This document shows, one piece after another, positions 8,291 through 17,115 of a stretch of 62,921 bases of DNA. Position 1 is the first letter of the stretch. Every line of letters begins with the position of its first letter. The DNA is from an uncultured Geobacteraceae bacterium (GTDB lineage Bacteria; Desulfobacterota; Desulfuromonadia; Geobacterales; Pseudopelobacteraceae), in the NCBI GenBank assembly GCA_903925005.1, contig CAIYDX010000190.1:1-62921 (forward strand). Direction: 5' to 3'. The position numbers were made by a program, and so were the translations under genes. The notes under the pieces are model-generated. The model ran no database searches and was not told where the DNA came from. It worked only from the letters and a program-made list of their open reading frames with translations.

Positions 8291-8569
8291 TTAAGTCATT
8301 CTATACGCGACCCCGAAGCCGCCCCGGGGGTAGCGCCAGCGGGTAAAGGCGTTGCGATGACAGACGACATAGCAGGTGCCGCACTCCAGGCAGCCGTCAT
8401 GCACGAAGGTCATTTTCTGCTCTTCTTCCGCCCAGGTATAGCAGCGGGCCGGGCAGGAGTTGACACAGCCGCGGTTATCGCAGCCGCTGCAAACCTCGTA
8501 GTTCAATACGATATGGGCTTCGCGGTCGATCGTGAAGCTGGTGTTGTTGAAAATTTCTTCTATATTCAT
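8291..8569 (-). CDS. fixX: FixX-like ferredoxin
   Basis: 92 residues with two cysteine clusters (CSGCDNRGCVNSC and CLECGTCYVVC), the pattern of the ferredoxin-like subunit that partners ETF:quinone oxidoreductases. It overlaps the fixC-like gene by 4 bases. In Fix/ETF-QO systems this protein completes the FeS part of the flavoprotein:quinone oxidoreductase, so it probably works with the protein encoded at 8566-9864. Confidence 0.88.
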   Translation of the reverse strand: MNIEEIFNNTSFTIDREAHIVLNYEVCSGCDNRGCVNSCPARCYTWAEEEQKMTFVHDGCLECGTCYVVCHRNAFTRWRYPRGGFGVAYRMT

Positions 8570-9864
8570 AGCGATCTCCAGGCGCTGAAGCCGTCCGCCA
8601 GCAGATTTCCCAGCCCGACTTTCTCCTTGGCCGATTTCAGGAACAGCTTAGTAATGTTTTCCTTCGGCGCGCCTTCTATCTTGTAGATGTTTTCCATGAA
8701 ACTGCACATCAGCTCAGGGTACTCCTGATAGATGCGGTTGTTGTGGAGCATATGCGGAGCCTTGCGGTAGAGCTTCAGGTCCTTGATTACGTAACTCTCT
8801 TCAAGGAGTTTTTTATAGACGGAGAGGCCGTTCTTGCTAAAGTCCTTGTCCCGGTGGGCGGCGACGACCGCTTCTCCGGCAATGACGCCGGATTGGGAAG
8901 CTAGGTTGATCCCTTCCAGGTTCAGGCCGGTGGCGTTACAGAATGCCGCAGCGTCCCCCGCGACAATGATGCCGTCCCCCACCAGCTCGGGAATCATATC
9001 GTACCCGCCTTCGGGGATCAGATGAGCCGAATATTCCTGTAAACGCCCGCCGTTGACCATCTTGGCCATCTGCGGCTGTTCCATAAAGGCGTTCAGCAGG
9101 TCGTACGGGGTTTTGCCGCTGGTGCGCAAGCTGGCAAGATGAAACACCAGCCCGACGGAGAGCGAATCGTAGTTTGTATAGAGAAAACCGCCGCCGCGCA
9201 CCCCTTCGGTGCAGCCGACGAACTCGTTGGCGAAACCCTGGTCCCGCACCAGCCCGAAGCGCTCGTCAATCATCTCGCGCGGCATGTCGATCAACGCCTT
9301 GACCCCGACCGCCATCTGGGCAGGATCAAAGCTCGGCCGACGAAGGCCTGCTTTTTGAGCGGTGAATGAGAGGACACCATCGGCCGCGACTACCACCGGG
9401 GCATTCAGTTGTCCGCTCCGTCCCAGTATGGAGACTCCGGTCACCCGCCCGTCTTTACGCAGCACTTCATCGACCGTGGCGCGGGTGATCAGCTTGGCGC
9501 CGGCGGCAACAGCCTCCTCGGCCAGCCAGCTATCGAAGCGGGGACGGAAAATCGTGTAGCCGTTGTACGGCGGCTTATCGAAATTGCCCGCCTCGATAGT
9601 CGTATTGAAACTGGAATCACCGGTCATGAAAGTGACGCCCTTCTTGATGATGTGCCGCTCCAGCGGCGCCCGCTCCCAGAAATCGGGGAAAACTTTCTCC
9701 AGCGCGGGGAGGCGGTGCAGAACTCCGCCGAACATGTTCTTTTCGCCCGGGAAACTGCCCCGTTCGACCAGCGCCACATCCAGACCGGCGCGGGCCATGG
9801 TCAGGGCGGCCGAAGATCCGGCCGGACCGGCGCCGATAACTATTGCCTGATAGGTTTTACTCAT
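8566..9864 (-). CDS. fixC: FixC-like ETF:quinone oxidoreductase flavoprotein
   Basis: 432 residues. The N-terminal FAD-binding motif is AIVIGAGPAGSSAALTMARAG, followed by ALVERGSFPGEKNMFGG, which is characteristic of FixC/ETF-QO. A second FAD block, GDGIIVAGDAAAFCNATGLN, lies near residue 310. The FeS domain is separate, in the fixX-like gene. The reaction by family is transfer of electrons from reduced ETF to the quinone pool. It overlaps etfA by 4 bases. In this mft block it is a candidate respiratory outlet for mycofactocin. Confidence 0.88.
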   Translation of the reverse strand: MSKTYQAIVIGAGPAGSSAALTMARAGLDVALVERGSFPGEKNMFGGVLHRLPALEKVFPDFWERAPLERHIIKKGVTFMTGDSSFNTTIEAGNFDKPPYNGYTIFRPRFDSWLAEEAVAAGAKLITRATVDEVLRKDGRVTGVSILGRSGQLNAPVVVAADGVLSFTAQKAGLRRPSFDPAQMAVGVKALIDMPREMIDERFGLVRDQGFANEFVGCTEGVRGGGFLYTNYDSLSVGLVFHLASLRTSGKTPYDLLNAFMEQPQMAKMVNGGRLQEYSAHLIPEGGYDMIPELVGDGIIVAGDAAAFCNATGLNLEGINLASQSGVIAGEAVVAAHRDKDFSKNGLSVYKKLLEESYVIKDLKLYRKAPHMLHNNRIYQEYPELMCSFMENIYKIEGAPKENITKLFLKSAKEKVGLGNLLADGFSAWRSL

Positions 9865-10865
9865 GGCGCACCTCCAATCCCTGCTTTGACCTGTTTCAGA
9901 AGGCGCGGCAGCACCTCTTTCAGGTCGCCGACAAAGCCTTCATCGACGTTCGGAAAGATCGGAGCCTTCGCATCGCTGTTGACCGCAATGATTCTGCGGG
10001 AATCCTTGATGCCACCCACATGATGCATGGAGCCGGAAATCCCCAGCGCTACATACAGCCTGGGTGTCACCGTGCGGCCGGTCTGGCCGACCATCCTCTC
10101 GAAACCGGTCCACCCCAGGTCATAGACCGGGCGGGTGACGCCGAACGAGACATTCAGCAGTTTGCATAATTCCTTGAGCATTTCGAAGGTGGCCGGATCG
10201 CACCCCTTCCCGGCGCTGAAAATCACTTCCGCCTCGGTCAGGTCGACAGTCTGTGGATCGGGTGGGATTCGTCCGTTAATGGTTGCCGCTGTTCCGGTGA
10301 GCGGCGTTTCGGGGCTCCAGGTGGTCACGGTCGGCACGGTCGTGCGTACGGTGGCCATCAGTACCTGGCTAAGAGAGCGCGTCGGAACCGTGGCAACCAG
10401 TGGGCGGGTACGATCCCACAGCCTGGTCTCGGCGATCCGAACCCCCAGTGCCCTGCGGGAGAGGCGCACGCCATCCGCGCTTTGTCGCACGGTAACCAGT
10501 TCCGTCATGATAGCGGCGCTCATTTCATGAGCGATAATTGGCGCCAGGGTCGAACCGAGGTCGTTGTGCGGAAGAAAAACGACCGTAGCGGATGTCGCCT
10601 GTGCCAGCGCCGCAATGTTTTTGCCGAGCAGCGCCGGTCTATCCAACAGACTGTTCCCTTCCGTTATGCAGGTTATCGCCGGGGTACCGTAGGCGCCGAA
10701 GGCGGCCTGCTGCTCGAAATCCGGTACCGTGGCAACGGCGACTTCCCAGGGAGAGTCAAGAATGCCGGCCAGGCGCGCTCCGTAGGAGAGCAATCCCCGG
10801 CCGGTCTCATCGACTTCGCCGCCCGGAAGATCGACAAAAACGAGAATTTTACCGTTGCTCCCCAT
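9861..10865 (-). CDS. etfA: Electron transfer flavoprotein alpha subunit
   Basis: 334 residues starting with GKILVFVDLPGG and ending in the conserved FAD-binding domain: GRTVTPRLYVALGISGSMHH, GIKDSRRIIAVNSDAKAPIF, DEGFVGDLKEVLPRL. That C-terminal third is diagnostic for ETF alpha. It overlaps the fixC-like gene by 4 bases and shares one base with the OYE gene stop. It is probably the electron carrier between the mycofactocin-linked dehydrogenases or OYE and the quinone oxidoreductase. Confidence 0.9.
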   Translation of the reverse strand: MGSNGKILVFVDLPGGEVDETGRGLLSYGARLAGILDSPWEVAVATVPDFEQQAAFGAYGTPAITCITEGNSLLDRPALLGKNIAALAQATSATVVFLPHNDLGSTLAPIIAHEMSAAIMTELVTVRQSADGVRLSRRALGVRIAETRLWDRTRPLVATVPTRSLSQVLMATVRTTVPTVTTWSPETPLTGTAATINGRIPPDPQTVDLTEAEVIFSAGKGCDPATFEMLKELCKLLNVSFGVTRPVYDLGWTGFERMVGQTGRTVTPRLYVALGISGSMHHVGGIKDSRRIIAVNSDAKAPIFPNVDEGFVGDLKEVLPRLLKQVKAGIGGAP

Positions 10866-12826
10866 CAGATCTCCCTCCCGAGTTTATGCCCTTCCCATAT
10901 GGCCATATCAACTTTGCGGGGAGACACGCAGTCGCCGATCCGGTACAGCTCCGGAACCTTTCCTTTCAAGCTCATATACAGATCATCGTCAACCTGCTGT
11001 CCCATGGCCAGCACGATGGAGTCATAGGGACCCCAATCGTACCAGACATTGGAGTAGACGTTGAAGCCCTTGACCGTCTTGGCTCCCGCCTCGCCGCCGA
11101 CTTCCATCACGGCGATATCCGGGGTGAAAGTAACCCCCTTCTGAAGCAGACGCTGCCTTGACGAGTAAAGATCCTGGGTCGGTCCCAATTCGGCGCAGAT
11201 GAACAGGCTGGAGGTGATCATGTCGACCTTTTTTCCCTGGTTTGCCAGGAATTCAGCGGTTGCGGTGGCCCGCTGGTGACCGTCATAATCGATCAGGCAG
11301 ACATTTTGCCCCAGTTCAGCTTCGCCGTTGAGCACCTGCACGACATTGAAGATCGCGGGACCATCGGCGCCGCCGACAGCGTGCTTTTTGGGGACACTGC
11401 CGGTGGCTACGATCACCACATCGGCCTTATCGGCCACCAGTTGTTCCATGGTCGCAGTCTCGCCCAGCTTCACCATTACGCTTGATTTGTCGATCTGGCT
11501 CTTTTCGTTGCGGATAATGACGCCAAACTCGTCGCGTCCGGTACCTTTCATGGCGGTGATTACCTGCCCCCCCAAGCTCTCGCCCCGGTCGAGCAGAGTG
11601 ACCTTGTGGCCGCGTCGATTCGCCATCTTGGCCGCCCACATGCCGGCCGGACCACCGCCAACGATCGTCACTTTCTTCTTCACGCTGGCTTTTGTCAGGG
11701 TGCCTTCACCCCACTCTTTTTCCCGGCCGACTGCGGGGTTCTGGACACAGCCGAGAGTCTTGTTCATTCCGATGCGGCCGATGCACCCCTGGTTGCAGGC
11801 GATGCAGTAACGAATATCGTCCATACGCCCTTCCAAGGCTTTTTTGGGAAGGAACGGATCGCAGATCAGAGCGCGGCACATGCCGATCATGTCGGCCTGG
11901 CCATTGGCCAGCACCTTCTCGGCCATGACCGGATCGTTGATCCTGCCGGTGCAGAAGACCGGCAGCTTGATTTTTTCGCGAATCCCGGCAGCCAGCGGAA
12001 TGGTGTAACCGAGCGGAGAATGCATGGAGCCTTCTACCAGATAGAGGTTGTAGAAGGTTGCTATGGAAAGATCCATGAAGTCGATGAGGCCGGATGCTTC
12101 AAAGCGGGCACAGATCTCCTGTACCTGGCCAAGATCCAGACCGCCCGGGATCATCTCGTCGGCGCACATCCTGATGCCGAGCGTAAAGTCATTGCCGACC
12201 GCCTTGCGTACTGCAGAAATGAACTTGAGCGGTGCCCGCATGCGGTTTTCCAGTGAACCTCCGTACTCGTCGGTTCTGTAATTGGTCAACGGTGAGAGGA
12301 ACTGGCGTGCCAGACTGGAGTGACCGAACTGGATCTCGATCCCGTCGAAGCCCCCTTCACGGACATGGATGGCGCTTCTGGCAAAATAGCGGGCGACCTC
12401 CTCGATATCTTCCGGCTCCATTGCCTTGGGCACCTCGCGGAACAGAACGTCTGGAACCGGTGACGGAGCCCAGACCGGCAGCCGGGAGAGGCTTCCGTCT
12501 CCCTGCTGACCGTTGTGGTTCAGCTGGGCAAAAATCTTGGAGTCGTACTGGTGCACATAGTCGGTGATCTTCTTGAAACCGGGAATCACCTCGGCATGGT
12601 AGACATCGATCAGCTTCTCATAGGACATGTCGGTCGGGTGAACGGTCAGCTCTTCGGTGATGATCAGACCGGCGCCCCCTTTGGCGCGCTCGCCCCAGTA
12701 GTACATCTGCCGTTCACTCGGCAGATTGCCTATCGCCAGGTTGGTCAGGTGAGGCTGGAAGGAGATGCGGTTCTTAACCTCGACCGTACCTATTTTAAGG
12801 GGTGAGAACAGATTCGGAAACATCAT
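10865..12826 (-). CDS. FadH/OYE-type FMN-FeS-FAD oxidoreductase of the mycofactocin cluster
   Basis: 653 residues from the ATG at 12826, chosen for TAGGAG nine bases upstream. The N-terminal 330 residues are an old-yellow-enzyme TIM barrel (AQLNHNGQQ, GFDGIEIQFGHSSLARQFLS, ENRMRAPLKF). A CxxCxxxCx11C 4Fe-4S motif follows (C341, C344, C348, C360). The C-terminal FAD/NAD half starts VTIVGGGPAGMWAAKMANRR. This matches 2,4-dienoyl-CoA reductase/trimethylamine dehydrogenase architecture, and an FadH/OYE type is a known member of non-actinobacterial mycofactocin clusters. Its substrate is unknown. A 174-base repeat-bearing gap separates it from mftC. Confidence 0.87.
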   Translation of the reverse strand: MMFPNLFSPLKIGTVEVKNRISFQPHLTNLAIGNLPSERQMYYWGERAKGGAGLIITEELTVHPTDMSYEKLIDVYHAEVIPGFKKITDYVHQYDSKIFAQLNHNGQQGDGSLSRLPVWAPSPVPDVLFREVPKAMEPEDIEEVARYFARSAIHVREGGFDGIEIQFGHSSLARQFLSPLTNYRTDEYGGSLENRMRAPLKFISAVRKAVGNDFTLGIRMCADEMIPGGLDLGQVQEICARFEASGLIDFMDLSIATFYNLYLVEGSMHSPLGYTIPLAAGIREKIKLPVFCTGRINDPVMAEKVLANGQADMIGMCRALICDPFLPKKALEGRMDDIRYCIACNQGCIGRIGMNKTLGCVQNPAVGREKEWGEGTLTKASVKKKVTIVGGGPAGMWAAKMANRRGHKVTLLDRGESLGGQVITAMKGTGRDEFGVIIRNEKSQIDKSSVMVKLGETATMEQLVADKADVVIVATGSVPKKHAVGGADGPAIFNVVQVLNGEAELGQNVCLIDYDGHQRATATAEFLANQGKKVDMITSSLFICAELGPTQDLYSSRQRLLQKGVTFTPDIAVMEVGGEAGAKTVKGFNVYSNVWYDWGPYDSIVLAMGQQVDDDLYMSLKGKVPELYRIGDCVSPRKVDMAIWEGHKLGREI

Positions 12827-12862
12827 GGGTTCGCTCCTAAAATATTGCATATTATATTGATT

Positions 12863-12998
12863 ATCTTCCCCTCCCTTGACGGGAGGACCCTCTGGGGCCT
12901 AAAGGGATTGTGAGGGGTGGGTGAAACTGCAACGAAGTCGTACATTGCAACTACCCCCACCCCCTAACCCCCTCCCGCAAGTGGAGGGGGGATATTTT
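12863..12998. repeat. G/C-run inverted repeat inside the mft unit
   Basis: The gap between mftC and the OYE gene holds complementary runs: CCCCTCCCTTGACGGGAGG on the left and CCCTCCCGCAAGTGGAGGGG on the right, with a middle GAGGGGTGGGTG pairing to CACCCCCTAACC. Similar material lies at 28428-28511. It could make a strong RNA hairpin that lowers expression of the downstream ETF genes relative to mftABC. Confidence 0.6.
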
Positions 12999-13000
12999 AA

Positions 13001-14041
13001 TTACGCGGCCTCTTTCAGCCGATTATCGGCAATAGAAGTTACGCAGCGCTCCAAACACTCCGGATCGCCGCTGTTGATATCGTTTTTAAGATGGTACGCC
13101 ACCGCCGGGCAGCCGCCGTGGCACTGGTCGAAACGTGTGCACTCCTCACAGGAATGGATGCGCAGGTTACGGAATGATTCATAGATTTCCGCGTTGTCCC
13201 ATATTTCCTGAAAGCTGCTGGTGCGGAGATCTCCCGCCTCGAAATGGTCGCTCTGCAAAAATGCGCAGGGATACATATGGCCGGTCGGGCTGACGCAGCA
13301 GGTGAGCTTGGCTGCGCCGCAGAGGTTAAGGCCGAGACCCTGGCGCTCCTGGGATGTCAGCGAGAAGAAGCTGTCGCCGGTCCGCACGTCGCCGCTGGCG
13401 GCCAGCCAGTCGGAAAAGGCCAGAAGCTGGGTCGGAGTGGGGCGGAGGCTCTCCCAGTTTTCAGCGCCGCGCCCGGAGGGGCGGAAGCGGCTGACCCGCA
13501 GCGACACGCCGAGCGACCTTGCCAGTTCGTGCATGGTAGGGATCTCGTCGGCATTCTGGGTGGTAAGCACCGTATTGATGCTGGTCGGAATCCTGGTTGC
13601 CGCAAGCAGTTTGACGGCCTGAATGGCGGCGTCGAAGACTCCGTCGCCCCGGACGGCGTCGCAGGTTTCCCGTTTGGCTCCGTCAAGGCTCACCTGGATG
13701 GCCACGAGCCGGTTGGAAGCAAGCCGTGCGACCAGTTCATGAGTAATCAGGGTGCCGTTGGTGGAGATGCAGGTCATGATGCCGTGCGAATGGCAGGCGG
13801 CCAGGATCTGCTCAAAGTCAGGGCGGATGAATGGTTCCCCTCCGCCGAAATTGACTTGGAAGACGCCGGCTGTGTGCAACTGTTCCACCAGGTCAAGGGC
13901 TTCGGCTGTGGAGAGTTCATTGCAGGCCTTTACTCCGGATGACGAGAGGCAGTGACTGCAGCGGAGGTTGCACGCCAGCGTGACTTCCCAGGTTAGATTT
14001 ACCGGGGAACGCATCCCCATTTCGACATATTTATTGCTCAT
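13001..14041 (-). CDS. mftC: Mycofactocin maturase, radical SAM/SPASM protein
   Basis: 346 residues. The radical SAM cluster motif CNLRCSHC supplies C24, C28 and C31, followed by NFGGGEPF. The C-terminal SPASM region has further cysteines (CGAAKLTC, CAFLQ, CEECTRFDQCHGGC). Known MftC proteins decarboxylate and then cross-link the C-terminal Val-Tyr of MftA. It overlaps mftB by 11 bases, and mftA is two genes upstream, so the assignment rests on motif plus context. Related maturases such as PqqE lack this neighbourhood. Confidence 0.93.
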   Translation of the reverse strand: MSNKYVEMGMRSPVNLTWEVTLACNLRCSHCLSSSGVKACNELSTAEALDLVEQLHTAGVFQVNFGGGEPFIRPDFEQILAACHSHGIMTCISTNGTLITHELVARLASNRLVAIQVSLDGAKRETCDAVRGDGVFDAAIQAVKLLAATRIPTSINTVLTTQNADEIPTMHELARSLGVSLRVSRFRPSGRGAENWESLRPTPTQLLAFSDWLAASGDVRTGDSFFSLTSQERQGLGLNLCGAAKLTCCVSPTGHMYPCAFLQSDHFEAGDLRTSSFQEIWDNAEIYESFRNLRIHSCEECTRFDQCHGGCPAVAYHLKNDINSGDPECLERCVTSIADNRLKEAA

Positions 14042-14279
14042 GGAGAAATCCTTTTTCCAGGAGTTGAGTTACGAATTTTTTTAGGGCATTCTTCTCCGGT
14101 TCTGACGTACCGGCGGGAAATTCATCTCTACCGCGTACGACCCCGAAGTAGTCAGCCGGGAGAAGTGTGCCGGTCGCCGCGAAGAGGAGGCGCGGTCCCT
14201 TGCAATCATAAAACAGGAGACCGAACCTCTCTTGCCGCGCGCGGCAGGACGGATGCAGCTTTATGCCTGCCGCAGCCAT
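14031..14279 (-). CDS. mftB: Mycofactocin precursor-binding chaperone (RRE)
   Basis: 82 residues from the ATG one base after the mftA stop; the longer frame starting at 14354 would run through mftA and is rejected. The sequence MAAAGIKLHPSCRARQERFG, then GLLFYDCKGPRLLFAATGTL and KKFVTQLLEKGFL, fits the MftB family, a small PqqD-like RiPP recognition element that delivers MftA to MftC. It overlaps mftC. Confidence 0.9.
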   Translation of the reverse strand: MAAAGIKLHPSCRARQERFGLLFYDCKGPRLLFAATGTLLPADYFGVVRGRDEFPAGTSEPEKNALKKFVTQLLEKGFLHEQ

Positions 14280-14280
14280 C

Positions 14281-14385
14281 TTAGTAAACCCCGCAGATGC
14301 CGTCGATTGCGAGTTCCTCGACCTGGATTTCCTCAAGGATACGCGGTTCTTCACTACATGTTACTTCTGTCTGTTCTACTTCCAT
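14281..14385 (-). CDS. mftA: Mycofactocin precursor peptide
   Basis: A 34-residue ORF that standard length cut-offs miss. It starts at ATG 14385, with AAAGGAGA ending five bases upstream. The peptide has an acidic leader (MEVEQTEVTCSEEPRILEEI) and ends ...VEELAIDGICGVY, the conserved mycofactocin core I-D-G-x-C-G-V-Y whose last Val-Tyr becomes the redox cofactor. The stop is one base before mftB. A sigma-54 promoter match lies about 64 bases upstream. Confidence 0.96.
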   Translation of the reverse strand: MEVEQTEVTCSEEPRILEEIQVEELAIDGICGVY

Positions 14386-14448
14386 GGTATTCTCCTTTCA
14401 TTCTTTGTTGCATCGAATCATGATGCTGTGTGGTATGTTTTTCTTTAT

Positions 14449-14464
14449 TGCAACGGCAATGCCA
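14449..14464 (-). promoter_or_regulatory. Sigma-54 promoter of the mft unit
   Basis: Minus-strand TGGCATTGCCGTTGCA matches TGGCAY-N5-TTGCA with exact GG-N10-GC spacing. The predicted transcript start is near 14437, about 50 bases before mftA. The shared upstream gap to the divergent Nudix gene also holds an AACGCC...GGCGTT dyad at about 14478-14516. Confidence 0.75.
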
Positions 14465-14669
14465 ACAAATATAACGCCGATTTACATAATAATTTCAGGC
14501 GGTTTATGGCGTTGTTGTTATAGGGATTATCTGAAGTGGGGAGAAATAGGACATCATTTAATTTGTGGATTAATTCTTTCGGTCGGCAAAACGTGGCAAA
14601 TAGCAACAGTGAGGATATTATCTACACTATTTTAAACCTGCGTTTGTAAATCGGTAAGGAAGGCGACTC

Positions 14670-15164
14670 ATGTTCAAAAAAAATTCCTGCTGTTCATATT
14701 GCGGCACACGCTTCCCAGCCCTGGATATGTGGCCGATTATCTGCCTGTCGTGCGGCAATAGTAATTATCTGAATCCGATTCCGGTGGTGGTGCTGCTGGT
14801 ACCTGTGGGTGAGGGGCTGGTGGTGGCCAGGAGAAATATCGAGCCGCAAAAAGGGACGCTGGTACTGCCGGGAGGGTATCTCGATCTTGGCGAAACCTGG
14901 CAGGAGGGGATGGTGCGGGAGATGTACGAGGAGACCGGCATACAGGTTTCCGCAAGCGAGATCAGTATGTACGATGTCCAAAACGGCCTGGACAACACCC
15001 TGGTAATCAGCGGTCTGGCTTCCAAGCAGCCGTTGAGCTGTTTTAAGCCGTTCTCGTCGTCGGAAACGCAGGAGATCGCGCTGATTGAAGAGCCGATCGA
15101 CCTCGGATTTCCGTTGCATAACCTGCTGGTGCGGAGATATTTTGTTGAGACCGGCAAGTTATGA
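14670..15164 (+). CDS. Nudix hydrolase with N-terminal zinc ribbon
   Basis: 164 residues. A CSYCGTRF...CLSCG zinc-ribbon pair occupies residues 8-32, followed by a Nudix box GGYLDLGETWQEGMVREMYE plus ETGIQ (GX5EX7REUXEEXGU). ADP-ribose or NADH pyrophosphatases often have this layout, but the substrate cannot be fixed here. It is divergent from mftA and is not obviously part of that pathway. Confidence 0.87.
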   Translation: MFKKNSCCSYCGTRFPALDMWPIICLSCGNSNYLNPIPVVVLLVPVGEGLVVARRNIEPQKGTLVLPGGYLDLGETWQEGMVREMYEETGIQVSASEISMYDVQNGLDNTLVISGLASKQPLSCFKPFSSSETQEIALIEEPIDLGFPLHNLLVRRYFVETGKL

Positions 15165-15184
15165 GACTAAAAAAGCCAATATTT

Positions 15185-15316
15185 ACCGCAAAGACGCAAA
15201 GATCGCAAAGAAATCAAAGAGTATATTAATATGTGATCACCTTTTGAGGCAAGAAGGATATTAAAGTCAATCTACTGTATTCTTCGTGCTCTTCGTGCTC
15301 TTTGCGTCTTTGCGGT
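15185..15316. repeat. Interspersed dyad repeat, family 3, copy A
   Basis: An inverted repeat with arms ACCGCAAAGACGCAAAG and CTTTGCGTCTTTGCGGT enclosing about 95 bases, including a tandem CTTCGTGCT. A second copy is at 32053-32178. It fills the gap between the Nudix and MFS genes. Confidence 0.88.
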
Positions 15317-15356
15317 TCAAATACCGATTTTGGATGAAGGTCTGTTATTGCCAATT

Positions 15357-16547
15357 ATGAAAACGACTCGCTCAAACATAACCAAGCTGTACGCCTTTTC
15401 CTTCCTGCAGATGACCCTCTTCCCGATGGCGATCATCACGCTCTTCTGGAAAGACCGCATCGGCCTCTCGCTGACCCAGATCCTGCTGCTGCAGGGGATT
15501 CTCTCCGTCGTGATGGTGGTGATGGAGTACCCTAGCGGCTACATCAGCGACCGGATCGGCTACCGTGTATCTCTCACTCTGGCTGCGCTGCTCGGCATGG
15601 TCGGTTGGGCGGTCTATACCGTCGCCGCCACCTTTGCCCATGTCATGGTTGCCGAAATCCTGCTTGGCATTTCACTTGCGTTCATCAGCGGTTCGGATAG
15701 TGCCCTTTTGTATGAAACCCTCAAGCAGGAGGGGGCGGAGCTGCAGTACGCGCGCCATCAGGGGCGGATGAGCGGCTATGGTCAGGCGGGCGAGGCCGTG
15801 GGGGCGATTTTTGCCGGCGTGATTTACGCCTACGCGCCGTTGCTCCCTTTTTTCCTGCAGATCGGCGTCTGGTTTTTGGTACTTTTGGTCACCCGCTCGA
15901 TGGTTGAGCCGACGAGGGAAATCGTCGTTCATGCCGGTCATCTGACAGAGGCGCTGCGCACGGCTCGCTATGCTTTCGTGGAAAACAAAGGTCTGCGCTA
16001 CACCATTATCCTTAATTCGGTGTTGGGAATTGCCTCGTTTTATCCGGTCTGGTTGATCCAGCCCTACATGCAGCACGCGGGGGTGCCGGTGACCTGGTTC
16101 GGCCCGATCTGGAGCGGGGCAAATCTGACCGTGGCTATTTTTTCGCTGGCCAGCCATCGCGCCGGTCGTTATCTGGGTGACCGGTCAATGGTGCTGCTGT
16201 TTCTGATCCTGGTCGGAGTGGGATATTTCGGGCTGGGCCTGATCGGCGGGTTGTGGGGATTTCTATTTTATTACCTGTTGACGAGCATGAGAGGGCTACG
16301 GGGGCCGATGATGCTCTCTCTCACCCAAAAGGAGTGCCCGTCAGCCAACCGGGCGGGCATCCTGTCGCTGCAGTCGTTCTGCTTCCGGCTGCTGTTCGTC
16401 TGCACCGGCCCGCTGGTCGGGATGCTGGCCGACTGGGGCGGGGTACGTGAAGCGTTTCATTTTCTGTTGTATGCTTTTCTGATTGTTCTGCCGCCACTTG
16501 TCTGGCTCTTTTTTAGGAATCTTCCGAAGGGAAGGCAAGAGGTATGA
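15357..16547 (+). CDS. MFS transporter
   Basis: About 396 residues from the ATG at 15357 (MKTTRSNITKLYAFSFLQ); an in-frame TTG at 15330 is an alternative and neither has a strong ribosome site. About 12 hydrophobic segments are visible. The loop between the second and third (YISDRIGYRVSLTLAALLG) matches the major-facilitator motif G-x-x-x-D-R-x-G-R-R. There are no substrate-defining features. Family relatives include uncharacterised drug/sugar exporters. Confidence 0.8.
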   Translation: MKTTRSNITKLYAFSFLQMTLFPMAIITLFWKDRIGLSLTQILLLQGILSVVMVVMEYPSGYISDRIGYRVSLTLAALLGMVGWAVYTVAATFAHVMVAEILLGISLAFISGSDSALLYETLKQEGAELQYARHQGRMSGYGQAGEAVGAIFAGVIYAYAPLLPFFLQIGVWFLVLLVTRSMVEPTREIVVHAGHLTEALRTARYAFVENKGLRYTIILNSVLGIASFYPVWLIQPYMQHAGVPVTWFGPIWSGANLTVAIFSLASHRAGRYLGDRSMVLLFLILVGVGYFGLGLIGGLWGFLFYYLLTSMRGLRGPMMLSLTQKECPSANRAGILSLQSFCFRLLFVCTGPLVGMLADWGGVREAFHFLLYAFLIVLPPLVWLFFRNLPKGRQEV

Positions 16548-16648
16548 TTTGTATTGTTTAAATAATTATCAGTGGTATAACGCGTAAATAATAGCGAAGT
16601 ATTATCCGGTTGTTAACAAACAATATTGCAAATAAGGGAAAATAACTC

Positions 16649-17115
16649 ATGCAAATCCCAGAATTTATCTCGATACGTCTGTCTTCGGCGGTTGTTTTGA
16701 TGTTGAGTTTGCCGAGGAATCTCTTGCAATATTCGAACTGATTCGTTCAGGTGTGTACCGTGCGGTCATATCGGAGATCGTTTTTGAAGAATTGGAAAAC
16801 GCACCTCAACGGGTCAGAAAAATTGTGTTAACATTACCGGAAAACAGGCTTGAATCAATCGCGATATCCGAAGAGATCATTCAGTTGCGTAAAGAATATG
16901 AGACCGCGGGGATTTTGGGGCCGAAGTGGATTGACGACATGACTCACGTTGCAGCAGCGACCGTTGCACGGGTGGACGCAATCGTATCCTGGAATTTCAA
17001 GCATATCGTGCGGTTGGACAAAATGAAAGCGTACAACCAGGTAAATTTGCAGAATGGCTACGGCATTCTCACCATCATCTCGCCGAAGGAGGCGATCTTC
17101 AATGGCAACGACTAA
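16649..17115 (+). pseudogene. PIN-domain protein with N-terminal frameshift
   Basis: The frame ending at 17115 reads ...YLDTSVFGGCFDVEFAEESL and ISEIVFEELENA, then WIDDMTHVAAATVARVDAIV, a PIN nuclease fold. That frame has no start codon before the catalytic YLDTS motif; a TAA lies just upstream. An ATG at 16649 reads MQIP in the next frame, so loss of one base near 16660 would explain both. A downstream GTG at 16753 would give 120 residues without the first catalytic Asp. It overlaps the next small gene by 14 bases, as in a toxin-antitoxin pair. Confidence 0.7.

Noticed and set aside
11606-12256. 216-codon plus-strand ORF opposite the OYE gene
   Set aside because: Antisense shadow; the minus strand has FMN and FeS motifs.
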